Source: Methanocorpusculum sp. (GTDB lineage: Archaea > Halobacteriota > Methanomicrobia > Methanomicrobiales > Methanocorpusculaceae). From it: 64,000 bases of DNA. This document shows, one piece after another, positions 9,816 through 19,942 of this stretch (its first letter is position 1; each line of letters opens with the position of its first letter). The DNA is taken from the NCBI GenBank assembly GCA_017408885.1, contig JAFQTT010000006.1:48949-112948 (forward strand), read 5' to 3'. A program made the translations under genes and the position numbers. The notes under the pieces are model-generated. The model was not told the DNA's origin. It saw nothing but the letters and a program-made list of their open reading frames with translations, and ran no database searches.

Positions 9816-10088
9816 ATGGAGAAAGTAATTATCACCGTTGTCGGCCACGATACTGTCGGTATCATTGCCAAAGTCTGTACCTACCTCTCAAACATCAAAG
9901 TAAACGTCGAGGACATTTCCCAGACCATTGTCCAGGGGTACTTCAATATGATGATGATTGTCGACACCAGTGCATCCGAGATTGCCTTTGGCGAGATGGC
10001 ACAGGAGCTCGAAAAAATCGGAGAGGAAATTGGGGTTATCATCCGCTGTCAGCGCGAAGAAATTTTCACCCGCATGCACCGTATCTGA
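9816..10088 (+). CDS. ACT domain protein (UPF0237 family)
   Basis: The 90-residue product starts EKVIITVVGHDTVGIIAKV, the opening strand and ligand loop of an ACT domain, and has the length and full pattern of the UPF0237 family. ACT domains bind amino acids or other small ligands. It is 8 bases before the UPF0210 gene, and this pair is conserved together in bacteria and archaea. Its biochemical role is not known. Confidence 0.9.
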   Translation: MEKVIITVVGHDTVGIIAKVCTYLSNIKVNVEDISQTIVQGYFNMMMIVDTSASEIAFGEMAQELEKIGEEIGVIIRCQREEIFTRMHRI

Positions 10089-10096
10089 GGTGAATC

Positions 10097-11461
10097 ATGA
10101 TTAATATCTTTGAGGTCCACGAGACCAACACCATGATTCAGGAAGAGAAGCTTGATGTCAGAACCATCACGCTTGGAATCAGCCTTCTCGACTGCTGTGA
10201 CACAAACCTTGACGAACTGAACCGGAAAATCTACGAAAAGATTACAACCGTTGCAAAAGACCTCGTCAAAACAGGAGAACAGATTGAGCTCGAGTTTGGA
10301 ATCCCAATCGTCAACAAGAGAATTTCTGTAACCCCAATTGCCTTAGTCGGAGCTCAGGCATGCAAGTCACCTGAAGACTTTGTCACAATTGCCAAAACCT
10401 TAGACCGTGCAGCAGAAGCAACCGGAGTCAACTTCCTTGGAGGGTACTCTGCACTCGTCTCCAAAGGAATGACACAGGCGGATGAATTCTTAATCCGCTC
10501 CATCCCGCAGGCTCTTTCTGAAACTGAGAGAATATGCAGTTCTGTAAACATCGGCTCTACCAAAACCGGAATCAATATGGATGCAGTCCGCTTAATGGGC
10601 GAGATTGTAAAAGAGACCGCAGAGAAAACCGCAGACCGTGATTCCCTTGGATGTGCAAAGCTTGTCGTATTCTGCAACGCACCAGACGATAACCCATTTA
10701 TGGCAGGAGCATTCCACGGAGTGACCGAAGGAGATGCAGTTGTAAACGTTGGTGTCAGCGGACCTGGTGTAGTCAAGCACGCGCTAACCAAAGTTCATGG
10801 AGAAAACTTCGAGACTCTCTGTGAGACCATCAAAAAGACCGCATTCAAAGTCACACGTGTTGGACAGTTAGTCGCTCTTGAAGCATCCGAACGCCTCGGT
10901 GTACCATTCGGTATTGTTGACCTCTCTCTTGCCCCGACGCCTGCTGTCGGCGACAGTGTTGCAGAAATCTTAGAAGAGATGGGATTAGACTCCGTTGGAG
11001 CTCCGGGAACGACCGCTGCTTTAGCACTCTTAAACGATCAGGTCAAGAAAGGCGGAGTTATGGCAAGTTCATTCGTTGGAGGTCTTTCCGGTGCATTTAT
11101 CCCGGTCAGCGAAGACCAGGGAATGATTGATGCAGTAAACAGAGGCGCACTCACCCTCGAAAAACTCGAAGCAATGACTTCAGTCTGTTCGGTTGGTTTA
11201 GATATGATTGCAGTGCCAGGAAACACTCCGGCTACAACGATTGCCGGAATCATTGCTGACGAAGCTGCTATTGGTATGATTAACCAGAAGACAACAGCAG
11301 TCCGCTTAATCCCGGTTATTGGAAAAGATGTAGGAGATACAGTAGAGTTCGGCGGTCTCTTAGGCTATGCACCAATTCAGCCTGTAAACAAATTCGGATG
11401 TGCAGAATTTGTCTCCCGCGGAGGAAGAATTCCGGCACCAATCCACAGCTTCAAGAACTAA
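10097..11461 (+). CDS. UPF0210 (DUF711) family protein
   Basis: The 454-residue protein has the usual length and pattern of the UPF0210/PFL family, including the N-terminal [17 protein letters not shown] and a glycine-rich C-terminal half. No catalytic role is established. It follows the ACT-domain partner (UPF0237) in an apparent two-gene operon. A T-run at 11473-11478 after the stop may end the transcript; the next gene is convergent. Confidence 0.88.
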   Translation: MINIFEVHETNTMIQEEKLDVRTITLGISLLDCCDTNLDELNRKIYEKITTVAKDLVKTGEQIELEFGIPIVNKRISVTPIALVGAQACKSPEDFVTIAKTLDRAAEATGVNFLGGYSALVSKGMTQADEFLIRSIPQALSETERICSSVNIGSTKTGINMDAVRLMGEIVKETAEKTADRDSLGCAKLVVFCNAPDDNPFMAGAFHGVTEGDAVVNVGVSGPGVVKHALTKVHGENFETLCETIKKTAFKVTRVGQLVALEASERLGVPFGIVDLSLAPTPAVGDSVAEILEEMGLDSVGAPGTTAALALLNDQVKKGGVMASSFVGGLSGAFIPVSEDQGMIDAVNRGALTLEKLEAMTSVCSVGLDMIAVPGNTPATTIAGIIADEAAIGMINQKTTAVRLIPVIGKDVGDTVEFGGLLGYAPIQPVNKFGCAEFVSRGGRIPAPIHSFKN

Positions 11462-11500
11462 CCACCCTTTACTTTTTTAATAAAAATAGAACTGGTAACT

Positions 11501-12148
11501 TTAGATAATTACCATATTTCCTGGATGGAGAAGTTCTGCCTTCATACCTGTAGTGAGCTCAATAGATCTCTTGAACTCAGTTAAGTCCTGCTCAATTGCA
11601 GGGAAAGTATTGTAATGCATTGGAATCACGAGAGGAGCTCCGACAAACTCTGCAGCCATCATTGCCTCAGCAGGTCCCATCGTATAATGTCCGCCTGCCG
11701 GAAGAAGAGATACATCCGGGTGGTAGAGAGATCCAATCAGCTTCATGTCAGAGAAAAGACCAGTGTCACCTGCATGATACACGCATGCCCCGTCCATCTG
11801 AATCACAAATCCGCAAGGATCTCCCATGTAGATTGGAACACCGTTTTCTTCAAGAGAGTTCGAGTGCTCTGCATGAACCATAGTGATTTTAACTCCCCCA
11901 TCCTCTGCGGTTCCGCCGATGTTCATACCAACAGCATCAACACCTTTCTTTCTAAGCCATCCGGAAAGCTCGTGGGATGCATACGTTCTTGGGAACTTTT
12001 CCGGGGAATCTCCTAAGTGATCTCCATGCGCATGAGTAATCAGAACAATATCTGCATCAATATTTTCCCCTAAGGGCATCGGGTCAATTACGATTTTTTT
12101 CGAACCAGAAAGAATAAAGCAGGCGTGACCTGCGAAGGTAATCTCCAT
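11501..12148 (-). CDS. UPF0173-type metal-dependent hydrolase (metallo-beta-lactamase fold)
   Basis: The 215-residue protein has the metal-binding motif THAHGDHLGD (about residues 38-47), further ligands in VHAEHS and YHAGDTG, and a late MHYNTFP. These match the UPF0173 group of MBL-fold hydrolases. The metal site looks intact, but the substrate is unknown for the family. It is convergent with UPF0210 and divergent from the MFS exporter. Confidence 0.88.
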   Translation of the reverse strand: MEITFAGHACFILSGSKKIVIDPMPLGENIDADIVLITHAHGDHLGDSPEKFPRTYASHELSGWLRKKGVDAVGMNIGGTAEDGGVKITMVHAEHSNSLEENGVPIYMGDPCGFVIQMDGACVYHAGDTGLFSDMKLIGSLYHPDVSLLPAGGHYTMGPAEAMMAAEFVGAPLVIPMHYNTFPAIEQDLTEFKRSIELTTGMKAELLHPGNMVII

Positions 12149-12234
12149 GTTTACTTGTATGCAAACGACTCTTTTATTTCTTTCGGGAAAGTACCGTATG
12201 ATTCATATTTTTCTGTAACTAATTTGTAAGAACT

Positions 12235-13656
12235 ATGTACCGCGTTGTTGAAAACCCGACCCATCAGAAGATGCTGATGCTGATATCAGCTTTTGCTATC
12301 TTCATGGACAGTCTGGACAGCTCTATCGTAAATGTCGCAATGCCTGTAATCGCTGCTGAATACGGTATCGACATCTCTGCCGGCTCATGGATTGTGATGG
12401 CATATCTGCTCATTATGGCAGGATTTATTTTAGCATTCGGGCGGGTTGCAGACAACGGAAAAATACGCGAAGTCTTTTCGATAGGATTTTTCATCTTCGC
12501 AGCAGGTTCGCTTCTCTCAGCAATATCCCCAACACTATATGTTATGATTGCAGCACGCGGTCTTCAAGGACTTGGAGCATCTATGATTGCTGCCGCTGCT
12601 CCGCTTCTGATAACCCGTTTCCTTCCTGAAGGGAAGCGCGGTCTTGGAATGGGAGTTATTGCAACAACCGGCGGAATTGCCTTAACATTCGGCCCGCCGC
12701 TTGGAGGACTTCTTACAGCATTTCTTTCCTGGCACTGGATTTTCCTAATCAACGTTCCAATTGGAATCGCGGCAATTATTCTGGCCCGTGCTGTTATCCC
12801 TAAACCAGAAACAAAACCAGAGAAGAAACCGTTTGACTGGAAAGGAACATGGCTTATGTTTGCTGCGATTGCCTCAATCATCCTGTTCCTTGAAAGAGGG
12901 CCTGTCCTTGGATGGACAAGCATCGAAAGCATTGTAACAGGATTAGTCTTTGCTGTATCTATTATCTGGTTCATCATCCACTCGCTGAAATCAGATAATC
13001 CTCTGCTGAATGTCCGCATCTTTAGAAATTGGAAGTTCAGTTCTGTTGCAACTTCATATTTACTGACCTGCGGAGTATTTGCAGGTGTCATGTATATGGT
13101 TCCATACTACATGCAGACATCACTATCACTCGATGCCGCAGTTTCAGGATTCCTGCTGATGATATCTGCTGTAATCACTGCTCTTGTTGGAATTCCGGTT
13201 GGGGCATGGAGTGATAGAATAGGATGCAGAACCCCGTGTATCTTAGCAGCAGTTTTTAGAATATCGTTCTGTCTGATTCTGCTGTTCATCCTGCCTGAAT
13301 GGGGGGTTGTTGCGTTGCTTCCGGCTCTTGTCTGCATGGGCCTTGCGTTTGGAATCTCGGGAGGGCCTGCAACAACCCGTATTGTACAGTTTGCACCAAA
13401 AGGCGAGGAGGGGACAGGAACCTCTGTTATGATTACGACAGACTTCCTTGGCGGAGTTATAGGAGTTGCAGCATATGTTGTGATGTTCTCGTTTGCTGTC
13501 CCGCAGTCAATCGGAGTGCCTGTAACATCGCTTAGCTCAGAACTATTCCTGACAGGCTTCCACGCAACAGCAGCCCTCGGTCTTGTCTTTGGAATTATAA
13601 CACTAATTCTGTCTGCCGCTGTTCCAAATCTTATCGCACGGCGCGAGTCTGAGTGA
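12235..13656 (+). CDS. MFS drug-resistance transporter, 14-TM (DHA2-like)
   Basis: The 473-residue integral membrane protein has about 14 hydrophobic helices. Family motifs are visible: LDSSIVNVAMPVI in the first helix region, the loop GRVADNGKIREVF, and the antiporter motif GGIALTFGPPLGGLL (about residues 142-156). It probably exports toxic compounds in exchange for protons; the substrate is unknown. No good ribosome site precedes the ATG, so the mRNA may be leaderless. It is a single gene. Confidence 0.88.
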   Translation: MYRVVENPTHQKMLMLISAFAIFMDSLDSSIVNVAMPVIAAEYGIDISAGSWIVMAYLLIMAGFILAFGRVADNGKIREVFSIGFFIFAAGSLLSAISPTLYVMIAARGLQGLGASMIAAAAPLLITRFLPEGKRGLGMGVIATTGGIALTFGPPLGGLLTAFLSWHWIFLINVPIGIAAIILARAVIPKPETKPEKKPFDWKGTWLMFAAIASIILFLERGPVLGWTSIESIVTGLVFAVSIIWFIIHSLKSDNPLLNVRIFRNWKFSSVATSYLLTCGVFAGVMYMVPYYMQTSLSLDAAVSGFLLMISAVITALVGIPVGAWSDRIGCRTPCILAAVFRISFCLILLFILPEWGVVALLPALVCMGLAFGISGGPATTRIVQFAPKGEEGTGTSVMITTDFLGGVIGVAAYVVMFSFAVPQSIGVPVTSLSSELFLTGFHATAALGLVFGIITLILSAAVPNLIARRESE

Positions 13657-13741
13657 GCCTGGAAATACTGCCTGATTTAAAGGCTATATAAGCAACCTGA
13701 CACGTAAGTATTATGGTCTCAGCCACTTCATTAATATAAAC

Positions 13742-14308
13742 ATGAGTGATAATGCATATTCTTCCCTGAAGATTGAGAATATCGTTGCTTCCGGTGTTAT
13801 CGCAGACGAGATTGATCTTGCAGAGATTTCCAGCAAGATTGAGGGATGCGAACTCAATACCAAACGTTTCCCGGGAGCAGTCTACCGTATCGATGAACCG
13901 CGTATGGCTTCCCTTATCTTCTCTTCCGGTAAAGTTGTCTTAACCGGTATCAGAAATGAAGAGTCTCTTGACGAAGGTTTAAACAAGGTTCTCTCCTCAT
14001 TAAAGGAAGCAGGCGTCAAGATTCTGCCGGTTCCAAAGGTTGCAGTCACCAACATTGTCTGTTCCTATGATATCGGACGTTTCATCAACTTAAACCGTGT
14101 TGTAGCAAAACTCTCATTAGAAGCAATCGAGTACGAGCCGGAACAGTTCCCAGGCCTTGTCTACAGAATCAAAGACCCAAAGATTGTAGCTCTCCTCTTC
14201 TCCTCTGGAAAGATTATCTTAACAGGCGGTAAGAACTTAACTGATGTAAAGAAAGGTCTTGATGTCTTAGAGGCAAGCATCAAAGACGTTCTTGCAGAAC
14301 AGAAATAA
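13742..14308 (+). CDS. tbp: TATA-binding protein
   Basis: The 188-residue archaeal TBP nucleates transcription at TATA boxes. It is built from two imperfect repeats (about residues 8-95 and 98-185). Each repeat carries FPG.VYRI followed by LIFSSGK or LLFSSGK and a glycine-threonine turn, the saddle-forming DNA-binding strands. The length is normal and it is a single gene. A T8 run follows at 14330-14337. Confidence 0.97.
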   Translation: MSDNAYSSLKIENIVASGVIADEIDLAEISSKIEGCELNTKRFPGAVYRIDEPRMASLIFSSGKVVLTGIRNEESLDEGLNKVLSSLKEAGVKILPVPKVAVTNIVCSYDIGRFINLNRVVAKLSLEAIEYEPEQFPGLVYRIKDPKIVALLFSSGKIILTGGKNLTDVKKGLDVLEASIKDVLAEQK

Positions 14309-14329
14309 TATCTGAGATTTTACTCAAAC

Positions 14330-14337
14330 TTTTTTTT
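14330..14337 (+). terminator. Poly-T terminator after tbp
   Basis: Eight consecutive T residues lie 22 bases after the tbp stop. A poly-T stretch of this kind is the usual archaeal intrinsic termination signal. Confidence 0.55.
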
Positions 14338-14535
14338 ACAGCCCGTCGCAAGTCACTATGTGTCTTGCTCAAGCCTTGACTCATCTTTGATGTCTCTCGG
14401 CGTATGCCCGCGACGCCTCGAGGACGTGCGGCTCTTCGAACCTTAGCCATCGGTGCTTAGGTTGTTAGAAATATTTCCACAGTTTCATTTGCCACATACC
14501 AAAACCTCATATATCGTTCCTGCTAATAGTAACTG
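14338..14535. other. Intergenic sequence with one repeat-end motif
   Basis: No convincing gene is seen between the tbp terminator and uvrA. The sequence AGGTTGTTAGAAAT at 14459-14472, preceded by CGGTGCTT, matches the right end of the palindromic elements at 56051 and 58793. The preceding roughly 120 bases are GC-rich and not obviously related to those elements. A TATA-like CATATAT region near 14508-14516 can serve uvrA. Confidence 0.45.
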
Positions 14536-17340
14536 ATGAAAAATCTGGTTGTAAAAGGAGCGAGGCAGCACAACCTGAAAGATATCTCTGTCTCCCTCCC
14601 CCGCGACAAATTAACGGTTATCACAGGCGTATCTGGTTCCGGCAAATCCACTCTCGCCTTTGATACCATCTACGCCGAAGGCCAGAGACGTTATGTAGAG
14701 TCACTCTCAGCCTACGCACGGCAGTTTTTAGGACAGATGACAAAGCCTGATGTGGATTCCATCGAGGGCTTATCTCCATCAATTGCTATCGAACAGAAAA
14801 CCACCTCAAAAAATCCAAGATCTACAGTCGGCACGGTTACAGAAATCTATGACTATCTCCGTCTACTGTTCGCCAGAATCGGAGTTCCGCACTGTCCAAA
14901 ACACAAAGTCAAAATCGAATCGCGAACTCCTGAGCAGATAGCAGAAGCCATCATTCATGACTATTCAGGAATGGTCACCATTCTAGCTCCTGTCATTCGC
15001 AAAAAGAAGGGGACCTATGAGCAGCTTTTCAAAGATCTCAATGCGCAGGGTTTTACCCGTGTCAGAGTCGACGGAGAGATATTCAGGACTGATGACGAAA
15101 TAAAACTTGGGAGATACATCATGCACAACATCGATATCGTCATCGACCGTTGTGACACAGAAGATAAAAGCCGTATTAATGACGCAGTTGAGACTGCTCT
15201 TGCCCATTCTGAAGACGGACTTGTTTATGCAAATGCAGGAGGAGATGAAAAAGACACTGTATACTCCGCACGTCTTGCATGCCCAATCTGCGGTCTTTCC
15301 TTTGAAGAGCTCCAGCCCAGAATGTTCTCATTCAACAGCCCGTTTGGTGCATGTCCGACATGCAACGGCCTTGGCTTCCAGATGATTTTTGACCCTGACT
15401 TAATCATCTCGGATAAAAATCTATCAATCGCTGAAGGAGCTGTAAACGTCTACAAAAATTTCCTTGACGGCTACCGCGTGCAGTTCCTGGATGCTGTTGC
15501 AAAACACCTCGGCTTTACTCTGATGACGCCAATCAAAGACTTAACTGAGGATCAGTATAATGGACTGATGTATGGTGTAACCGAGCAGATGAGATTCAAG
15601 CAGGTCTCAAAGAATGCTGAGTTTGCCTACAACGGAACATGGGAAGGACTGCTGCCTCAGACCGAGCGTCTTTACCGCGAGACAAAGTCGGACTACCGAA
15701 AAGAGGAACTGGAAAAGTATATGCGTATTCTGCCCTGTCCGACATGCCATGGAAAACGTCTGAAAGATACGGTTCTGGCTGTAAAAATCTCTGATAAGTC
15801 CATTGCTGATGTTACAGACATGTCGATTGATGAAGCGCTTGCATTCTTCAGAAATCTGGAACTTCCGCCAAAAGAGGAAGAGATTGCAAGACTTATTCTT
15901 CGCGAAATCGACTCACGCTTAAAGTTCCTCAAAGAAGTCGGTCTTGGATATCTTACGCTTTCGAGAAGCGCAGGTTCTCTTTCCGGAGGCGAGGCACAGA
16001 GAATCAGGCTTGCAACCCAGATTGGTTCAAACCTTATGGGTGTTTTATACATCCTTGATGAGCCGTCAATTGGTCTCCACCAGAGAGACAACCAGAAGCT
16101 GATTGCAACTCTTAAGCATCTCAGAGATATTGGAAATACTGTTGTCGTTGTTGAGCATGATGAGGATACGATTCTTGCGGCTGATTATGTAATCGATATT
16201 GGACCGGGGGCTGGAATCTATGGGGGAGAGGTCACAGCCGCCGGCACTCCTGACGAAATTGCAGCGGCAAAGGATTCTCTGACTGGAAAGTATCTCTCAG
16301 GAGAACTTACAATCCCTGTTCCAAAGACACGCAGAGTTTCAGATAAGTTCCTTAGAATATCCGGATGTACTGAGAACAATCTCAAAAATGTCACTGCTGA
16401 AATTCCGTTTGGAACGCTTACTGTGGTTACCGGAGTTTCCGGCTCTGGAAAATCCACGCTGATTTATGACACACTCTATCAGGCTCTTCGAAAGGAGCTG
16501 AACAGAGCAAAGGTCACTCCTGGAAAATACGATGAGCTTGTCTTAGACAGCAGTATTGAGAATGTTATCGTAATCGATCAGTCCCCTATTGGAAGAACTC
16601 CTAGGTCGAACCCTGCAACATACACAAAGGTCTTTGACGAGATACGCAAGGTGTTCTCTGAGACAACAGAGGCAAAGATTCGCGGTTACGGCCCGGGACG
16701 TTTTTCATTCAACGTCAAAGGCGGACGCTGCGAGGCATGCTGCGGTGACGGGGTTATGAAGATTGAGATGAACTTCCTGCCTGATGTGTATGTTGAGTGT
16801 GAGGAGTGTAAGGGAGCCAGATACAACTCTGAGACGCTTGAGGTAAAGTACAAGGGCAAATCCATCTCTGATGTTTTGCAGATGAGTGTTGACGAGGCTC
16901 TTGAGCTGTTCGAAAACAGACAGGGAATCAAGGCTAAACTTCAGACATTAGCTGATGTTGGTCTTGGCTACATTAAACTTGGTCAGAGTTCAACCACCTT
17001 ATCAGGCGGCGAGGCACAGAGAATTAAACTTACCCGTGAGCTTGCAAAACGTTCTGGCGGAAAGACTGTGTATATCCTGGATGAGCCGACAACTGGTCTT
17101 CATTTCCATGATGTCAAGAAGTTAATTGGTGTCTTAAACAGTCTTGTTGAGAAAGGAAATACGGTTATTGTAATCGAGCATAATTTAGATGTTATCAAAT
17201 CTGCTGACTACATCATCGACTTAGGGCCTGAAGGAGGAAATGCCGGCGGTAAAATTATTGCTAAAGGAACTCCTGAAGAGGTCGCAAAGGTTAAGAAGAG
17301 TTATACAGGACAGTTCCTGAAGAAAATGCTTGAGGAGTAA
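14536..17340 (+). CDS. uvrA: Excinuclease ABC subunit A
   Basis: The 934-residue DNA-damage recognition ATPase of nucleotide excision repair is of full length. It has two ABC cassettes, each with Walker A GVSGSGKSTL (about residues 32-41 and 635-644) and a signature SGGEAQRI (about 486 and 823). CxxC zinc modules are visible in the first half (CPICG and CPTCNG) and the second half (CEACCGDG and CEECKG). UvrA in a methanogen is a known bacterial-type repair acquisition; uvrB and uvrC are not in this window. Confidence 0.97.
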   Translation: MKNLVVKGARQHNLKDISVSLPRDKLTVITGVSGSGKSTLAFDTIYAEGQRRYVESLSAYARQFLGQMTKPDVDSIEGLSPSIAIEQKTTSKNPRSTVGTVTEIYDYLRLLFARIGVPHCPKHKVKIESRTPEQIAEAIIHDYSGMVTILAPVIRKKKGTYEQLFKDLNAQGFTRVRVDGEIFRTDDEIKLGRYIMHNIDIVIDRCDTEDKSRINDAVETALAHSEDGLVYANAGGDEKDTVYSARLACPICGLSFEELQPRMFSFNSPFGACPTCNGLGFQMIFDPDLIISDKNLSIAEGAVNVYKNFLDGYRVQFLDAVAKHLGFTLMTPIKDLTEDQYNGLMYGVTEQMRFKQVSKNAEFAYNGTWEGLLPQTERLYRETKSDYRKEELEKYMRILPCPTCHGKRLKDTVLAVKISDKSIADVTDMSIDEALAFFRNLELPPKEEEIARLILREIDSRLKFLKEVGLGYLTLSRSAGSLSGGEAQRIRLATQIGSNLMGVLYILDEPSIGLHQRDNQKLIATLKHLRDIGNTVVVVEHDEDTILAADYVIDIGPGAGIYGGEVTAAGTPDEIAAAKDSLTGKYLSGELTIPVPKTRRVSDKFLRISGCTENNLKNVTAEIPFGTLTVVTGVSGSGKSTLIYDTLYQALRKELNRAKVTPGKYDELVLDSSIENVIVIDQSPIGRTPRSNPATYTKVFDEIRKVFSETTEAKIRGYGPGRFSFNVKGGRCEACCGDGVMKIEMNFLPDVYVECEECKGARYNSETLEVKYKGKSISDVLQMSVDEALELFENRQGIKAKLQTLADVGLGYIKLGQSSTTLSGGEAQRIKLTRELAKRSGGKTVYILDEPTTGLHFHDVKKLIGVLNSLVEKGNTVIVIEHNLDVIKSADYIIDLGPEGGNAGGKIIAKGTPEEVAKVKKSYTGQFLKKMLEE

Positions 17341-17413
17341 ATCCTTAGGGATTTTCAAGAATCTAATTTTTTTTAGAAATAAATTACTTTAACACTAATT
17401 TGAAAATAAGATT

Positions 17414-17447
17414 GTTCCGCCGTGGAGCGGCTCACAGCGGATATCTT
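17414..17447 (-). repeat. REP-like GC-rich palindromic element (diverged copy)
   Basis: The segment resembles the elements at 35160, 41945 and 59083: a GC-rich CCGCCG.GGAGCGGCTC core ending GCGGATATCTT. Read on the minus strand it begins AAGATATCC and lies directly past the 3' end of the presenilin-like gene, the same placement as the other copies. The surrounding 180-base gap after uvrA holds nothing else I recognise. Confidence 0.5.
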
Positions 17448-17521
17448 CTATATATCTTGTAAATATTGAATTATTTTATTGAAAAAAATGTGTGTTGGGT
17501 ATTATTAATACAGACCAGCAC

Positions 17522-18442
17522 TTACCATAATCCAACTGCAAGCCAGTCCCATGAACCAGACACTGCACAGCAGATAATAAACCCTACAATCGCACATCCG
17601 TTAATAAGAGGCAGACCTGGCTGTGGTTTTCCAGATCTCATCGGGATTGCAAGAAGAATCATACCAAGCACTGCTCCGACAAAAGCCCCGAGTGCTGGAA
17701 GTTCAATGCCAAAGACAGCCAGTCCTTCGCAAAACACCTGTGCGGAAACAACTAAAACACCCGGGAAAATCACATCCCCAAGCCCAAGCATATAAGCCCC
17801 ACGCTCCTCCTTCTTATCCTGAATTACAAGCCCTTCACGTGCATACGAATACTTCAGCTTTTTTGGCACAATAAACATAATCGGCATCTTCTGCTGCATC
17901 ACACCATCTGCTAAAGTCAGCATATGTTTTGTCTTGTGAACTGCCACATAATCATAAACAACCAGCAGAATAAGCAGAACAACAACCGGAAGCGGAGAAA
18001 GCGAAATACCAAAGATAGCAGCACATCCCGCAGACGTAATCAGACCTACCGCATCAATCACAAACCACTCAGGATAGAACTTCAAGAGCAGAACGCCTCC
18101 GATACCAACAACGGCCCCTATAATATGTGTAGCAATCTCCGGAATGAACGGATAGAGAAGAGCAAAGGCCACATAATATATCACCATCGCCAGAGACACA
18201 GCAATAACCGCGCTGATAACTATACGTACCTTTTTGCGGATAAGAATCAGCAGAACAGCTGTAACCACCAGCATCAGAAAGATGAAGTAAATCACATTTG
18301 CAATAGACTCAGGGTCTTCGAATGCAAAAAGCCCCGCATCCTGCATCGGATTAATTAAAAGCAGAGCAAGAATATTCGTTGCCGCCATCAGAAGAATCAT
18401 ACCGGCATATGCCGGACTTACTGGAAATTTCCTATCCTTCAT
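17522..18442 (-). CDS. Presenilin-like aspartyl intramembrane protease
   Basis: The 306-residue protein has about nine hydrophobic helices. The two catalytic aspartates of the presenilin/signal-peptide-peptidase family are visible in VYDYVAV (about residue 164) and GLGDVIFPG (about 222), followed by the PAL-type motif LPALG near residue 250. It would cleave membrane protein segments within the bilayer; substrates are unknown. This matches the archaeal PSH group. It is a single gene, divergent from the following gene. Confidence 0.88.
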   Translation of the reverse strand: MKDRKFPVSPAYAGMILLMAATNILALLLINPMQDAGLFAFEDPESIANVIYFIFLMLVVTAVLLILIRKKVRIVISAVIAVSLAMVIYYVAFALLYPFIPEIATHIIGAVVGIGGVLLLKFYPEWFVIDAVGLITSAGCAAIFGISLSPLPVVVLLILLVVYDYVAVHKTKHMLTLADGVMQQKMPIMFIVPKKLKYSYAREGLVIQDKKEERGAYMLGLGDVIFPGVLVVSAQVFCEGLAVFGIELPALGAFVGAVLGMILLAIPMRSGKPQPGLPLINGCAIVGFIICCAVSGSWDWLAVGLW

Positions 18443-18563
18443 ACAGTTGATGTAATATTTGTCTTCACCTAAGTTAAAATATGTACATCGCCAGTATAAC
18501 TCACTGACGCAGGTCAGGATACAAGGCGTTAAACTTAATTATTATTGTCACCCAGATAAACTC

Positions 18564-18878
18564 ATGAATATTCGAGACATCATCCCTGAGATATTATTAA
18601 TTATCTTAATGGCAATCTCGGGAATTGTGGTTGTCAGCCGCTTATGGCAGGATGCTTTAATCGCTGTAGGCATTCTCGTACTGATCTTATGTTTTGGCGG
18701 ACTTCTTCTCCAGCTCATCATCCGCGTTAGAAGACTTGAAGAAGAATCCATCCACCGTGAGAAGATGATGCGCGCAGCAATGGAGGATTTAGGCCGTCAG
18801 CTTGTTGCAAAGCAGGATAAGACCTCTCAGACGGTCGTAGAAGCTGTCAGCAGTCTGAAATCCAGGATGTACCGCTAA
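18564..18878 (+). CDS. Small membrane protein with coiled-coil tail, upstream of fen
   Basis: The 104-residue product has two hydrophobic segments (about residues 7-24 and 29-50) followed by a charged helix rich in E, K and R. I do not recognise a named family. I chose the ATG at 18564 because a TATA-like CTTAATTAT lies about 25 bases upstream, which suggests a leaderless mRNA; an in-frame TTG at 18459 is less likely. Its TAA overlaps the fen ATG by one base, so the two are translationally coupled. Confidence 0.65.
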   Translation: MNIRDIIPEILLIILMAISGIVVVSRLWQDALIAVGILVLILCFGGLLLQLIIRVRRLEEESIHREKMMRAAMEDLGRQLVAKQDKTSQTVVEAVSSLKSRMYR

Positions 18879-19879
18879 TGGGAGTAGCTATCCGGGCGCT
18901 TCTCGACGGATGCATTGAGAGCCCTGGCTGGGATAATATCGGAGGGATTGCAGCTGTTGATGCCTACAATGCCCTCTATCAGTTTTTATCAGGAATCCGT
19001 CAGTCTGACGGAGCACCTTTAATGGATGATGAAGGAAGAATCACATCTCATCTAAGCGGTCTGTTATTCCGTACTGCAAATCTTGTCGAGAAAAACATAA
19101 CTCCTGTCTATGTTTTCGACGGAAAACCGCCTGAGTTTAAGATGGCAACTCTCGAAAAGCGCCGCCAGGTTCGCGAAAATGCAGCGGCAGAGTACGAGCG
19201 TGCAGTAAAAGAGGGAGATTCAGAAGCCGCAAGAAAGTATGCAATGGCATCTTCGAAGGTTGACGCATATGTAAAAGATTCTGCAAAAGAACTCTTAACA
19301 TCTCTTGGAATCGCATGGATTCAGGCACCATCAGAAGGTGAAGCACAGTCTGCATTCATGACTCAGAAAGGAGATGTAACATATGCTGTCTCTCAGGATT
19401 ATGACTCGCTTCTTTTCGGATGTGAGACACTGGTTCGAAATGTTACAATATCTGGAAAGCGTCGGATTCGCGGAAAAGTAATATCTGTATATCCCGAGCG
19501 GCTCCAACTCTCAGACACTCTTGCAAAACTTGAACTCACCCGTGAAGAGTTAATCCAGGCAGCTCTTCTGATTGGAACAGACTATAACTCAGGAGTTTCA
19601 GGTGTAGGTCCAAAGACTGCACTCAAAATTGTTCGTGCCGGAAACTTCTATGAGAGAATCGAAGAGTCTGAAAATGCCGCAAGTCCTGAGGAGCTCGTTT
19701 CATATTTCATGAACCCTGAAGTCACAACAAATTATGAAATCAACACACGCTCAGCAGACCGCGACAAAGTCATGGAGATTCTCTGCGAAGAACATGGATT
19801 TACCCGCGAGAGAGTTGATGCAGGATTAGAGCGCCTCGGCTCAAAGAAAGGACAGTCCACACTTGATGCGTGGTTCTAG
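18878..19879 (+). CDS. fen: Flap endonuclease 1
   Basis: The 333-residue structure-specific nuclease removes 5' flaps during lagging-strand maturation and repair. Acidic metal ligands are visible in [11 protein letters not shown] (N region), VFDGKPP, the I-region [14 protein letters not shown] and GTDYNSGV with the helix-hairpin-helix [11 protein letters not shown]. The C-terminal QSTLDAWF is a PCNA-interacting (PIP) box. Length and motifs are complete. A T-run at about 19891-19896 follows the stop. Confidence 0.97.
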   Translation: MGVAIRALLDGCIESPGWDNIGGIAAVDAYNALYQFLSGIRQSDGAPLMDDEGRITSHLSGLLFRTANLVEKNITPVYVFDGKPPEFKMATLEKRRQVRENAAAEYERAVKEGDSEAARKYAMASSKVDAYVKDSAKELLTSLGIAWIQAPSEGEAQSAFMTQKGDVTYAVSQDYDSLLFGCETLVRNVTISGKRRIRGKVISVYPERLQLSDTLAKLELTREELIQAALLIGTDYNSGVSGVGPKTALKIVRAGNFYERIEESENAASPEELVSYFMNPEVTTNYEINTRSADRDKVMEILCEEHGFTRERVDAGLERLGSKKGQSTLDAWF

Positions 19880-19942
19880 TCTACCGACTATTTTTTAGTT
19901 ATATAACCTGCAGTTAAAAAAAAAGAAAGGGTACAATCCCTT

